Shown in pieces: positions 1 through 11,226 of a DNA stretch of 64,000 nt. Numbering within the stretch: position 1 is the first letter of the stretch; each line of letters starts with the position of its first letter. The notes below the pieces were generated by a model, which was not told the DNA's origin, did no database searches, and worked only from the letters and a program-made list of their open reading frames with translations. A program made the position numbers and the translations under genes. Source of the stretch: Tetracentron sinense (Eukaryota; Streptophyta; Magnoliopsida; Trochodendrales; Trochodendraceae); assembly GCA_015143295.1 (NCBI GenBank), contig CM026565.1:29582052-29646051 (forward strand), given 5' to 3'.

Positions 1-710
1 AACTCTTTGATCGTGCTAGGAGCTGTCATTGATGCAATTGCCTGCACTTTTGTTGGGTTGACATCTATGTCATGCCTGTTTATAATGAAACCCAAGAATT
101 TGCCTGCTGATACCTTGAAAGCACATTTTAATGGATTCATTTTTAGTTGATATTAATGACATCGTTGAAAAACTCTCTTTAAATCATTAATATGATTTTG
201 ACGCTTCTGAGATTTGATAACAATATCATCAACATAATCTTCTACTGTATTATGGAACATATCATGAAAAATAGCTGTCATAACCCTCTGTTAGGTAGCT
301 CCAGCATTTCTTAATCCAAACGGCATTATTGTATAATAGAAGTTTCCAATAGGTGTCTGAAAGGCGATTTTTTCTGCATCTTCTGCTGCCATTTTGATCT
401 GATTGTACCCACTATAACTATCCATAAATGAGAAAGCATCATGAGAGAAAGCATCATGACCTGCTGTTGCATAAACTAATAAGTCCATTTTGGGCAAAGG
501 AAATTCATCTTTTGGGTATGCCTTGTTCAAGTCTCTGAAATCAACACAACAATGGATTTGACCATTTTTCTTCTTAACTTGTACAATATTATCTAACCAA
601 GTAGGATGTTGAATGGGCTTGATAAAACCTGCTTTCAAAAGCTTCTCAACTTCTACTTTGATCTGATCTTCAATGTCTGGTCTGAACCTCCTTGGTAGCT
701 ATTTTACTGG
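1..710 (-). pseudogene. Ty3/gypsy reverse transcriptase, 3' part cut by window edge
   Basis: Minus-strand reading frames encode a retrotransposon reverse transcriptase. An N-terminal stretch with LLKAGFIKPIQHPTW and DFRDLNKAYPKDEFPLP is followed by FMDSYSGYNQI, TIMPFGLRNAGAT and, in a shifted frame, the catalytic box DYVDD (codons at 236-225). The order and spacing fit Ty3/gypsy RT. The frame is broken at least once between the PFGLRNA and YVDD motifs, so the copy is dead. A 15-bp tandem duplication at 430-459 adds five in-frame residues just before the catalytic FMDSYSGY segment. RNase H and integrase should lie beyond the left edge. It belongs to the same element as the protease and gag remnants to its right. 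Confidence 0.9.
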
Positions 711-990
711 TGTATATCCTGGCTCAATATTTAGCTTGTGTGTGACCAATGTAGGGTCTAGCCCTGACATTTTTTCATAATTTCATGCAAAAATATTCCT
801 ATATTCTTTGAGTAAGCTTACCAATTCTTCTTTTACTGCATTTAACTTCCTCAAGGCTTTCTTATACTGCATTTACACCATCCTGCATCTGTTCTGGTGC
901 CTCTCCAATTTCACTTGTTTCTTTAACCTGAAATGTCTGATTCATCATGAGAGTCTGATCCTTTTTTGATGAATCAGACTCCTTTGGTTG

Positions 991-1689
991 TCATAAGATG
1001 TATACAACCTTTCCATCTGGTTGCACCACTCTCTTACAACCCCATGTCCTTGACTCTTTAGTAGTACTACCCCCTTGAATTCTTGTTTTCACGCTTTCTT
1101 CCCGTGGTCTTTTTGACGCCATTGAGCCTTTTGATGGCGTTGAAGAGATTATGGATGGTATCATGACTCCTCTGGCCATTTCAAAAGCGGTTTCTTCTTC
1201 TTCGGTCAGCTCATCATAAAACAATGCTTCTTAGATGTGAGCCTTTGCCTTGCCAAATGGCATAGCAGTTGTTGGTATCCTGATGACTCTGCCTTTGTAT
1301 ATTCCCTTGATACACTGATGAAATGTTGACGGTATTAACTGGAATTTGTAGATCCAAGGGCGGCTGAGAAGAATGTGATAGCTTACATTGGCCTCAATGA
1401 CATGAACTCTTATTGCTAAATTGATTGGCCCCACTTGAAGGTTGATAGTGGCATACCCAATGGTGTTCTGGCACTGTCCTCCAAATCCTGATATTTCTAT
1501 GGGATGCTTTGAGATCTTTGAAGGATCTAACCCCATTGCTACTGCTATTGACAATGGAATAAGGTTCAAAGAAGAACCAGGGTCTATCAATGCTCTCTTT
1601 ACTTCAATGAAATTTATTAAAGCTGTGACATATAGAGGCTTGTTATGAGCTATTGATGAAGCTTTCATATAATCAGCGGTGAAACTCAC
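991..1689 (-). pseudogene. Ty3/gypsy retropepsin-like protease and linker
   Basis: The 1689-1231 frame (152 codons) reads like the aspartic protease of plant gypsy elements. YVTALINFIEVKRALIDPGSSLNLIP carries the active-site region as D-P-G-S where D-[ST]-G is usual, and YHILLSRPWIYKFQLIPSTFHQ is the conserved C-terminal part of the domain. A stop separates it from the next frame, 1224-991, an acidic linker (DELTEEEETAFEMARG) that precedes RT in this group. Order on the minus strand is protease, linker, RT, as expected for gypsy. The changed catalytic triplet may be a lineage trait or decay; the surrounding stops show this copy is non-functional. Confidence 0.8.
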
Positions 1690-1857
1690 ATCTTGTATTT
1701 ATGGTATTGGCTTCGTTGTGGCAAAGTAGGCAAGGAAATAGTCTTCTGAGTGAGCTTCTGCAACTGTTGTCAAAGCTGTTGTTGCAGCAATTCTCGTCGC
1801 CTTTGAGAAATGCATTTGATCAAAAAAGTGTTAAAACTTTGAACTCTGTGAAAGAGT

Positions 1858-3386
1858 TTAAATGGCTGAAGGAATATCAGAAACATTTTCCTCCTCAATC
1901 TTCTTTTCAACCATGATGTTTAGGTTATGACAAACCGTAGCAACCACATCCTTCCCCTTATGGTCTGGTAGCGGATCCTGATGAACAGACCTTTCATGAG
2001 CTGTTGAAATTTTTAAATGCCCAGTAACTATCTTGTCATTGAAAATCCGCCTTAAGGAAAAGCAATTTTTAGTTGAATGGCGTACGGTCTGATGATATAC
2101 ACTGCTACTCTGTTTGTCTTCTTCTGTAGGCTTTCGGAAAGGTGATGGCAAGTATAGAATGCTATCAGCAATCCAAACTTCCACAATACTCAACACTTCT
2201 GCCATACTGCAAGGGAAAGGCGGTGGAACATTTTCAGGGTTGAACTTTGGCCTTTTATCAGACTAATAGGAGGAATTTCTTTGGAATGGCCGTCTTCCAG
2301 AATTATCAACCGCCATTGCTGTCTCTCTTTTGTCCTTCCTGCCATACCTGTCTTCATACCTTGGTGGAGCTGCCCTAGATATGACTGTGTTGAGCCTTTG
2401 AGAAATATCATAGAGTTTCTCAAAAGAGGAAATAGTAGCTACTTCCAAGTAAGCTCTGTATTCTTTTGTTGTCCTATCCACACATAGTTGTATAAGCTGC
2501 TCTTCAGTTGCTGGTTCATGGCAGTCCAAACCAAGTGCCAAAAGCGTTGAACATACTCTGTCAGATCCTCATTAGATCTCTGCCGCTCTTTTGACAGAGT
2601 ATTGAGAGTAACACGGTCGTCTACCGAAAAAAATTTCTTCGAAAAGATGCTGACCATCTCTTCCTAGGAATTGATGGAATTTGGAGCCAAAGTAGTATAC
2701 CAGGTGAAGGCGCGATCAGTCAAAGATTTGGCAAATTCGCGAAGGCATAACTCCTCATTATTAGCATACCTACTCAGGGCATCAGTAAAGCGCATTACAT
2801 GCTCTCGAGCATTACCGGTTCTCCCATTGTACAAAGTGAACTGTGGTGTGACATACCCTAATGGATATTCCATTCACAGGATCCTTGCTGAGAAAGGCGG
2901 TCTAGCGTCAAAGGTGCCTGAAAGTCCAGAGCGTTTTGCTTGCTCTCTTTCGAACATTTCAGAAAAATCTTTAGCTGTCATGTATGAGGAATGCCTCCTT
3001 TTTCACTCATGATGATTACAGGGCAAGGAAGGAGGATCTGCATCATTCTTAAGGGGATTGTCATGAGGAGTATCATTTTCCTCAACATGATGAGATGGAG
3101 AAGGTGTACGCTCTTGTGGCCCTTCCAGGTAATGGACATTATCTTCATGGCGAGTTTTCTTAAAAAACTCTTACATCTGCTTCTCCAAAGCTGCTAACTG
3201 GGCTGTTATTTGGGCTTCAATAGCCTGCATCTGGGCTTGCATTTGTACTTGGGTTGCCTGAAATTGGGCAAGAAATGTCCCAAGAACAGTAGAAAGGTCA
3301 GGGACTTCCACCCTAGAAGTATGAGATTCTTCCTTGTTTTCTTCTTGAATGACATGAGCTTGAGACAAATCACCTTTCTTAGTCAC
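1858..3386 (-). pseudogene. Ty3/gypsy gag polyprotein remnant
   Basis: Several consecutive minus-strand frames make up one broken gag. The N-terminus (3386-3171) has a Gln/Met/Ala-rich coiled-coil-like run (QVQMQAQMQAIEAQITAQLA). Next comes the retrotransposon gag core (2873-2664, YNGRTGNAREHVMRFTDALSRY and REFAKSLTDRAFTWYTTLAP), then 2657-2439 (SIFSKKFFSVDDRVTLNTL, LTEYVQRFWHL) and 2541-2263 (QLIQLCVDRTTKEYRAYLE). The last frame, 2205-1858, has a Cys/His segment (VYHQTVRHSTKNCFSLRR). Stops and frame changes at nearly every junction mark it as a pseudogene. The layout resembles non-chromoviral (Tat/Athila-like) gypsy elements; that assignment is inference. Confidence 0.85.
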
Positions 3387-3420
3387 ATTTTTCCTTCAAA
3401 ATTGTTGCAGAATGTCCCCA

Positions 3421-3432
3421 GTGGAGTCGCCA
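3421..3432 (-). other. Candidate primer-binding site of the gypsy element
   Basis: On the minus strand TGGCGACTCCAC lies between the end of the candidate 5' LTR (ATCTACA) and the start of gag. It begins with TGG, complementary to a tRNA CCA end. Which tRNA is used was not established. Confidence 0.55.
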
Positions 3433-3434
3433 AA

Positions 3435-4900
3435 TGTAGATAGGGGGCTCTGATTTGAGTTTGATGGGATTCACTGCAACCTCAATTCGGCCTAAATCTG
3501 TTATCCAGACCGTTCCAAATTGAGTTATTTTGAAAGAAATGATTTAGAGAATAGAATATCAGATCACAAGGAAGAAAGGGAGAAAAAAAGAAAGTGATTC
3601 AGAGGGAGAGAAGAAAGAACAGTGAAGAATAGTAGTGAAAGATGACTTTTCTTGACAAATTTCTTACTTCCTCTTTCTGTAAAAACTTGTTTCTCTGTTT
3701 AAAAGCAGGGGAAGTCTTTTCCTCCAGAAATTCTTATCTTTAAAACATGAAGGGGGTCACCTCTACATATAGGTGATCAACATAAATCATAACTAACTTG
3801 TACAGCTGTCATAACTGTTTTTGTAACCAACTTTTTAGAGAGAAAAATATTGGATTTTGTCAAGAGAAAGGCATCTTTCACTATTCCTTTAAGCTTTTAT
3901 GACCAAAGCTTTCGAATAGATTCCTCAAAGGTTAAAAGTGGTATTCGTTATACTCATCCTTTAACAATTTCTATCTAGGCCCTCCAAATCACAACTCATC
4001 ATCCTCCCCCAAAGCAGTTGATAATTACATCGTGAAAGCGGGCCATACGCTTTCATGGTGTACTGTCCTTTTGAGGTAGTATATAAGTGTTCAAACAGTA
4101 ACACTCCTCTAAATAATAATAATAGTAATAATAATAGTAATCATCTCAAGTCCAATAGGGAAAACGGAAGATTTAGACAAAGACACTCATCCTGTCAGGC
4201 CTTAAGAGAAACTGAGGAAAAATCTATCCCCAATGCTTTCTTCCTGACTGTCAGTCAAGGAAAGAATCCATGCTTCACTAGAATAGGTAATAAGGAGAAA
4301 CAACCACACTCATTTCCATGGAGAGGTAACAATCCATACCATTTCCCTCTGACAAAGCAGATCCTCTTTCTGGTATGGGTCATCAGAAAGGTATACAGGG
4401 AGGTACTAATCCATACTACGCCCATTATCATCAGAAAGGCGTTGAGAGCCAAAGAGGGGCATTGAAACCATATTGATCATTAAAGGCGTTAAGGCACAAA
4501 TCATTATCCAAATGCGTTAGAGCCCAAATCAGCGTCCAAAGGCGTTAAAGCCCAAATCAGCATCCAAAGGCGTTAAAGCCTATAATCAATCATCAAATAT
4601 TACTTATCAGTAAGCATTAATGACTAAGATCATCATTTATCAGATATATCTTATTTTCAAAGCTTTAACAATAACATGCTTATCTTAACAGCCTTATCTA
4701 ACTGCTTTTCACAGAATTCTGTTAACCAGATCCCAAAAAGAGGATTTTCAATATTTAATGTAATATATCAGAATATCTGTTGAACCACATGTCATTATTT
4801 TATTGGATCATAAACAATACTCTTAAATTTAAATCCCATAAATTAAGCTTTTCAATAACCATTATCAACAATAGGTAAAGAAATCTGATCATGATCTAGA
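3435..4900 (-). mobile_element. Candidate 5' LTR of the left gypsy element (outer end uncertain)
   Basis: The inner edge is set by TGTAGATAGG at 3435, next to the primer-binding-like site. The region is non-coding, AT-rich and carries a short tandem repeat. The partner LTR lies outside the window, so the outer boundary near 4900 is only a guess; the end could lie anywhere from about 4600 to 5300. Confidence 0.45.
4482..4580. repeat. 28-bp tandem repeat, about 3.5 units
   Basis: Units of the form AAAGGCGTTAAAGCCCAAAT followed by CAGCATCC repeat every 28 bp, with a diverged extra half-unit near 4430. The array sits inside the candidate LTR. AAAGGCGTT is the best conserved part. Confidence 0.8.
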
Positions 4901-5700
4901 GATAGCCGATGTATTTATTAGTATTTTGCTTTGCTCAAAGTTATCTTCCATCATTTTATGCTTTACAATTTAGTTACTAATTACAAGTAAATGGAAAATT
5001 ATACCTATCTTTTTTATTATTTATTTTTTACTAATTTTTTAATTATGATTATTTGTTTATTGCTAAATTTAAAATGAGTTGCAAAACTTTATAGTAAAAT
5101 AAGATAAGATCTTTGCCTCACAATGAGGACCTATTAATTCGTGTTCATTAATAATTTTATCACATACTAAGAATCACATCCTTTTGGAATATCAGTGTTG
5201 GTTTTAATCACAGAAAAATTATTTTATTCTTATTAGTAAAATAATTAATACGTGCAAAGCAATTAACTTTTCGATTGACAGGTTTTTCATTAGGGGTTAT
5301 TTTATTTGTACTATGGTTTAAGGAGTGCATTTGAAGTCGTAGTGTGGCAACTGCAGATCCGAAGAGAGAAGAATGGAGAAAGATCCACAGATTTGAAACT
5401 CTATTTAAATCGATTCTAAATTCCGGAAAGTTAGTACATTGCGTTTTCTCACAAATTATATTGTAAAATGACCCTTAAAATTGTTTTCATTCCATTAATA
5501 TTTTTCCTATAATGTGAGCTTTTTTCCATTAAATGTTGTTTGTTTTACTTAAATTGATACTACCTTACAATGGGAGACCCGACTTGTTTCCAACTCATGA
5601 TTTCTGAAAGTGAAGCTACCATCCAATAGGGTTGCCCCATCACATGTTAACACTATCCTCTCTACAGAAAGAATTGGTTATAGGATTCTTTACAAGGTTG
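4901..5700. other. Unassigned AT-rich intergenic DNA
   Basis: No coding frame, RNA gene or structured repeat was recognised. Composition is strongly AT-rich with poly-T runs. It may include the outer part of the gypsy LTR. Confidence 0.5.
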
Positions 5701-5734
5701 AGAGGATGACATTCATTCCCCTCTGTTGCTCACG

Positions 5735-5759
5735 TGCATCACACGCGTGTTCCGCTAGT
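5735..5759 (+). mobile_element. Helitron 3' terminus (isolated)
   Basis: CACGTGCATCACACGCGTG can form a short hairpin and is followed by TTCCGCTAG and then T, the hairpin-CTAG|T arrangement of plant Helitron 3' ends. The same type of terminus occurs at 10590-10619. No matching 5' end was identified, so the extent is unknown. Confidence 0.5.
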
Positions 5760-5798
5760 GATATATAAATAACAATCTCAAGGCAGGTGAAGATTATT

Positions 5799-5855
5799 GA
5801 GTGCTAGCCCTACTTTTGGTCAACTCCCACTCTCACCCTCCATCAATCACTGCCC
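5799..5855 (+). repeat. Half copy of the 6563-6720 MITE
   Basis: GTGCTAGCCCTACT, TCAACTCC and CTCTCACCCTCCATCAA repeat the left arm of the MITE at 6563-6720; the right arm is missing here. The two copies flank a copia gag remnant. Confidence 0.6.
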
Positions 5856-5939
5856 ATTTTGCATGAGAGAGGTATTTTAATCATGCAAATTGTACAAAAA
5901 ATCTTATCTGCACCCGACACAGGACAACCAATAGCGGAC

Positions 5940-6440
5940 AACTGTTTCACAAATCTCTCAAAACTTTTGAGAATGATTAGAAATGGATTGTGTTCCTCTT
6001 TTTAAAAATTGAAGTTCTTCTCGAAGGTGGAGTTACCCTATTCTTGGAGTTGTGAACAAATGATTCTTCCAATACAATCCATACATTGACTACATTTTGA
6101 CGGTCCATTGTTGCACTTATTGCTTCATTTGTAAGTGAAGAATTGATCAGGCTTACTACAAATGGTTCCATAACTCTCCATGCTCGAAGAACTGGATTGC
6201 TCGTATTTTTCCATCATTTTGAAATATTGTTGGTGAATGAGGGAGAGTCGTACCATCATTTAATATAACAAAGTAATTATTGGTAATTGAGAAAGAGAAG
6301 AATCTCATTTTTTCATAAAAGATAGTTGCTGCCATTGAACTTGATTGACAGCATTCACCATTGATGAATAGGGCAAACTTGGTGTGACCGTAGAGGAAAA
6401 TGATGGAGTGATTTGTTGATCTATATCTTAGTATAACGTT
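5940..6440 (-). pseudogene. Ty1/copia gag (UBN2-type) remnant
   Basis: The 6171-5977 frame encodes INSSLTNEAISATMDRQN, then VWIVLEESFVHNSKNR, the pattern of copia gag polyproteins (short Leu/Ser-rich helix, then VW..LE..F....K). Upstream minus-strand frames contain a possible NAVNQVQWQQL segment fitting the gag N-terminus. Stops interrupt the frame and no protease or RT follows, so this is a fragment. It was recognised from motif pattern only. Confidence 0.55.
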
Positions 6441-6562
6441 AACGGAGTAGAAATTCCAAGGTAACGTTTAAGCTCTAATACAATAAAAGGATTGAGACAT
6501 TTGATGGTAGAGACAATGACGAGACCAAACTAGTGAATAGAGAGATTTGTGAGGAAATTAAT

Positions 6563-6720
6563 AAGAGTGCTAGCCCTACTCTCGATCAACCGCTACTCTC
6601 ACTATCCATCAACCACATGTCTACTTTATTGATTAAAACACTTTTTCACAAAAAAGTGGGCAAGTGGTTGGTAAGGAGTGAGAGTATGAGTTGACTGAGA
6701 GTAGGGTTAGCATTCCTCTT
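6563..6720. mobile_element. MITE with about 50-bp terminal inverted repeats
   Basis: The left end AAGAGTGCTAGCCCTACTCT is mirrored at the right by an inverted copy (AGAGTAGGGTTAGCATTCCTC). The arms continue inward for about 50 bp around a short AT-rich centre. About 158 bp, non-coding. Superfamily not determined. Confidence 0.7.
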
Positions 6721-6897
6721 GATATATATGTCAAAAACATGTCCTTCTGAGAAATCAAAATGCAAGACACGCCCTTTTGGGCAGGGGCAAAGCCTGGGTC
6801 ACGTGCCCCTAAAGATTTGGAAAATCAAATTTTGTTATAGGTTATACCCATGGGAATGCCCTTGTAATTTTTTTTAAAATATTATTTTTACATCAAG

Positions 6898-7130
6898 TTA
6901 TTTAATTATTTAATTGGGCATAACCATAGGACAATGGAGCAGTTGTCTCCTCAAAAGCTATACTATATTATTTAATTATTTAATAGGGCATAGCCAAAGG
7001 GAAAAGGGAGAACTCTCTCATAAACTTTTGAATACAAAAGAATACAAAATATATTTTTTTTATACAATTTCATTTAATTATTTAACAAGGCATAATAATG
7101 GAGCAAAGAGATAGTTGTCCCGTAAACAAA
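6898..7130 (+). repeat. Diverged tandem repeat with GGGCATA core, 3 units
   Basis: Three units starting near 6898, 6966 and 7071 share TTATTTAATTATTTAA, then a GGCATA core and a purine-rich stretch. Spacing is irregular (about 68 and 105 bp). No coding meaning seen. Confidence 0.5.
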
Positions 7131-7279
7131 GAGAAACAATACTCGTAAGATATGTACAAAATGTATCGGTGAATGACCTAAAAAGTTAGTCGTCAGCAAA
7201 TCTCATCTTCTTGTGTGTAGCCTATGACACTATGAGCCACCTTTGCATTCCGGTCACACTCATGCTAGAAATTAACCTC

Positions 7280-7500
7280 GTCGGATGAAGTTTAGGGCTA
7301 CACATTTAGTGGGTTGGGATGAGATTCAGCCAAATCTATTTGTAGTCAGCCCAAATTCAACCTGGGTCGGTCCCAAACTCAGCCCATAGAGTTTGGCCCA
7401 TACCTAACTCATCTTAAATGGTTTTGAGTTTGGGCTGAGCTCCAAACTTGCCAAGCTTTAGCTCAATTCGATCTCAGCCCATAGTCATATGTACATTATT
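7280..7500. repeat. GCCCAA-rich dispersed repeat
   Basis: Repeated CAGCCCAAAT and TTGGGCT words occur here and again at about 43930-44230. This suggests a dispersed repeat of unknown class. No terminal structure was found. Confidence 0.3.
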
Positions 7501-7678
7501 TTATTAGTGTTCTACCGCTAATTTAGAACTTTAGATTTAGGTTTTAGTTTTTCTTATGCTCTTACATAAAATTTATAGTTTTAAATAATGGGCACGTTTA
7601 AACGTTCTATCTGGAAAATGATAATTGAAAATGAATTTTTTTCTTTTTATAGTTGGCGCGCCGGTTAATCGTTGTATC

Positions 7679-8737
7679 TATTAGAGATAGGTTTAGAGAA
7701 TAGAGTGGTGTAATAAAGTGAGATGAGATACACTATCTCATCTCATATCTAGGTAGATTTGAATTTGAAATAAATTAGTATCAAATCTTAGATTTGATTA
7801 TGATGTGATTGCTTTTATCTTGAGACTCATGTAATCTCTATATAATCCTTGAGGAGTTATTGTAATTACTTTCAGGTTATTCAATAAAATCCATTTCTAT
7901 CATGATATCAGAGCGGGTTGATCAGATCTTATTTTGAATTTTTCTTTTCTTTAATATTGTTTTTCCGGTGGACGGTAGGCCGCTCGTCCGGCCAACACTT
8001 CCTTTTTTTCCCCTAAAATTGTAGTATCACCAATTCTAGTTGAAATCTCTCTATCATTAATAGCTTCGAGTTTTTTTTTTTTCCCTTCAAACGATTGGCC
8101 GACTTCTCTTTATGTGTTATTAGGAGAGATTATGACAGTTTGCTCTAGTGGACCACCGGCTCCTACAAACTCTAAGATGAGTGGGATGCGACATGCGACA
8201 GTGATAGATTTCACAGACTGACGGTGACCACCAATATGTACAATTGGATTTTCTGATGACTTTTTAACAAAGCTCAATGATCTCGGGCTAATTTTTTGTT
8301 TGTAACAATTGCAAGATCATTCTTCAAAGGATCATGTAATTGCGGGAGGGTATTAGAGATAGATTTAAAGAATACAGAGTGGTGTAATAAAGTGAGATGA
8401 TTGTATCTCATCTCATATTTAGGTAGATTTGAATTTGAAATAAATTAGTATCAAATCTTAGATTTGATTGCGGGAGAGTATTAGAGATAGATTTAAAGAA
8501 TAGAGAGTGGTGTAATAAAGTGAGATGATTGTATCTCATCTCATATTTAGGTAGATTTGAATTTGAAATAAATTAGTATCAAATCTTAGATTTGATTAGA
8601 ATTAGATTTAATTAAGATTAGATTTGATTATGATGTGACTGCTTCTGTCTTAAGACTCATGTCATCTCTATATAATACTTAAGGAAGAGTCATTGTAATT
8701 ACTTTCAAGTTATTCAATAGAATCTCTTTTCTTTCGA
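7679..8737 (+). mobile_element. TRIM-type miniature LTR retrotransposon
   Basis: The left LTR (7679-7902) starts TATTAGAGATAG and is followed directly by TGATATCAGAGCGGG, one mismatch from the usual initiator-Met tRNA primer-binding site. About 440 bp of non-coding internal DNA leads to a purine tract (CGGGAGGG) and a second LTR ending at 8737. TATC flanks both ends (7675-7678 and 8738-8741), a probable target-site duplication. No gag or pol is present, so it depends on another element. A related copy lies at 32904-33612 and a relative at 13536-15290. Confidence 0.85.
8339..8594 (+). repeat. 128-bp tandem duplication of polypurine tract plus LTR start
   Basis: ATTGCGGGAG and the following LTR head occur at 8339 and again at 8467, exactly 128 bp apart and almost identical. 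The right LTR of the TRIM element therefore carries its own start, with the purine tract, twice. Confidence 0.85.
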
Positions 8738-8775
8738 TATCTACCCTACTGTGAATGATTCGAAGATATCTTTTA

Positions 8776-9148
8776 GGGGTGCGTTTGGATTTATGGAATT
8801 GAAGAATGGAATTGTCAATTCCATGAGGCAATTCTAATTTCATCGTTTGGGACACATTATAAATAGGGTGGAATTAAGATTTTCTAATTCCATAGAGAAT
8901 TCAAGCAGTGATTTTAAAGACAAATTTATAAGATTCAATTCCACAGTAAAATGGTCTTATTTGACAAATCCACGCTGCTGTGGAATTTAAAAACAAAAAA
9001 GAAGCCTGATAGTTTCATTTCTCCAAGAATTTAATAGTGCATCCAAATGATAGAATTTTGAATTTCGTGGAATTTAATTCAGTATGTTTTAATTCCATGG
9101 AATTCAATTCTTTGGCTCAATTCCAATTCCATAAATCCAAATGCACCC
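8776..9148. mobile_element. Tourist-like (PIF/Harbinger) MITE
   Basis: The ends GGGGTGCGTTTGGATTTATG and CATAAATCCAAATGCACCC are inverted repeats. TTA flanks both sides (8773-8775 and 9149-9151), the 3-bp target duplication typical of PIF/Harbinger. The body is 373 bp, non-coding, with repeated GGAATT words. Confidence 0.8.
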
Positions 9149-9483
9149 TTATTTATTTTTGATAACCGTGGATATCCTTAGCCTTGAAAGCTCAGACTAA
9201 TCCCCCGGATTCTGAGATATCTAACAAATGAAAGAGGCCTATAGTTTTTTTATATGTAGCAGTGACTTGTCGATTATTATGGAATAGCGAGGATAGGCTG
9301 AAATTGTATCGCATGGATATATTGAATTTCATGGATCTGTTCACAGTTTCAGATTTACATGTAGCTGTTTCAGTTTCCGTGTCTGGTGGACTTGAATGGA
9401 GATCAAGATCCCAATTTTATGGTCCCATAAAATTACTTATATGCAGATTATGAAGTACTCACTTGTTGGGAATCCTATGCAAC

Positions 9484-9840
9484 TTCTAGAAAGAAATGAA
9501 ATCCTATACTGTTATAACCGGACTTGGGGGAGTCCAGTTATGCCCCAGAGGTCACCACGTGTCCGTTTTGACACCTCTTAACTATGGTTAAGATTCACCT
9601 ACTTCTAAGGTTAATCCACCTATCTATGGTTTTTTGGAAAAAAAGTGTTAAAAGTATTTTAATATTTTTCTAGTCACATTCAAAAAAATTAATATTTTAT
9701 TTACTAACCAAGGATAGGTGGGTGAATCTTAACTACAGTTAAGAGGTGTCAAAAGGGACATGTGGCGACCTCAAGGGCGTAACAGGACTCCTCCCAGTTT
9801 GATATAAACCGTAGAGGCCGGGTTGTCATTCCTTCTAGAA
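9484..9840. mobile_element. MITE with about 100-bp inverted repeats (ACGTGTC family)
   Basis: Long inverted arms contain TTCTAGAA at both ends, then GGAGTCC, GTTAYGCCC, GAGGTCRCCACRTGTCC and TGACACCTCTTAACT. Related copies lie at 30529-30746, 48676-48943 and 50700-50990. Those at 30529 and 48676 have 9-bp target duplications, so this copy is probably Mutator-type too, although no clean duplication is visible here. Confidence 0.7.
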
Positions 9841-10214
9841 AACCATCAGAAATATATGTATGGAAAAGGTTTAACTTTTTTTTTTAGGGAAGAAAAGATT
9901 TAACTTATTACACTAGTACTAAGTAGTTAAATGTGCGGTTCTCATTGATTCATGCCCTCCTTTTTAATACGTATTAACTATGGTTAAAATTCACTCACTC
10001 CTAAGGTTAAGTAATTTAACATTAATTTTTAAAAACAAAAAAAGCTAAAAATATTAACGTTAGTGTTCTTAAGTTTAACCATAGTTAAATGGGACACTGG
10101 ACAGGGCATTTGACTACATAACTACATAGTCAAATGTAAAATAAAGAGAGAAATATATGAGAATTATTCTACATTATTGTTTTATTTTATTAATCCATGA
10201 GCTTAAATGTCAAA

Positions 10215-10619
10215 TCTATTACTTCTTTACTATTATAATGGGAGAGGCAGTCGTAGCCTGATTTTTCCGAATTCCCAAACTACCCATATGATTTAATATT
10301 TTGCTTTAATTCTTAAATTCCCCCTTACTCATCTATCGATTTAAAGAATAAAATCACAGTGAATCACGATTGAACTCCAGGAGAGTTCAATTGCACTAGC
10401 GGGTTCACACGTGCCCCTTCTAACTCCAGTTAACCGTGGTTAACTCATTTCCCTCACTCTCACGTGCATCGCACATGCCACCCGCTATTGAACTCTGCTA
10501 TTGAACTCAGGGAGAGTTCAATCGCACCCGCGGGTTAACATGTGTCCCGTTTAACTCCTATTGACTGTAGTTAACTCCTTCCCCTCGCTCTCATGTGCAT
10601 TGCACGTGCCACCTACTAG
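10215..10619 (+). mobile_element. Small non-autonomous Helitron
   Basis: The 5' end follows an A and begins TCTATTACTTC, soon followed by ACTATTATAATGGGAGAGG, a common plant Helitron head. The 3' end carries a hairpin-like GTGCATTGCAC and ends CTAG before T. At 405 bp it has no Rep/helicase and would need a partner element. The 3' third is a two-fold repeat (about 10372-10497 and 10498-10619), each unit starting with TGAACTC..GAGAGTTCA and ending in a terminus-like hairpin; the inner one has decayed to CTAT. Confidence 0.65.
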
Positions 10620-11226
10620 TATATATTATAAAGAAATAAGATTTTCTCTCTTTGCTCTCCAAACCCCAATCCCTCATATTCTAGAAATTCTATTTTAAAA
10701 ATGACATGTGACTTTTCTCTTTGATCATCACCGTTCAGGTTTGGGACCCACTATCTTATCCTAGAGCCCTCTCTATCTCCACTATTGTAGAGTTCTCTCT
10801 TATCTTTAACACTTTCAGGTTTGGGCCCACTATCTCATCCTTGAGCCCCCTCTATCTCCTCTACTGTAAACTCCTATCTCATCTCTAACTCTGAGTGTAT
10901 TAATTTAAGTTTAATACTAAGAAACTTACAATTTTTCATTAGATGTTATTAAAATAATAAAAAAATTATTATTATAAAATTAGTTAATTCAAAATTTTTT
11001 TATATTATTAACAATAAAATTTATTAATTATTATTTTTATTTTACTTAATATTTAAATAAATAAATAATATGATTTAATATTAGATATTCTTAAATTATT
11101 ACCATCCATCAGACGGGATCTTTAATAATAGTACACTTCTAAATAAATTACACCTACAATGCCTGGCTCTGTAATACTAGAGAGAGAAAAAGAAAGAAAT
11201 ATTCAACAGATATAGGAGAATTGCAT
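10620..11226. other. AT-rich 3' flank of phytocyanin gene A
   Basis: The 10650-10900 part contains two similar CACTATCT..ATCC segments, and 10900-11100 is almost pure A/T. No gene seen. Confidence 0.5.
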
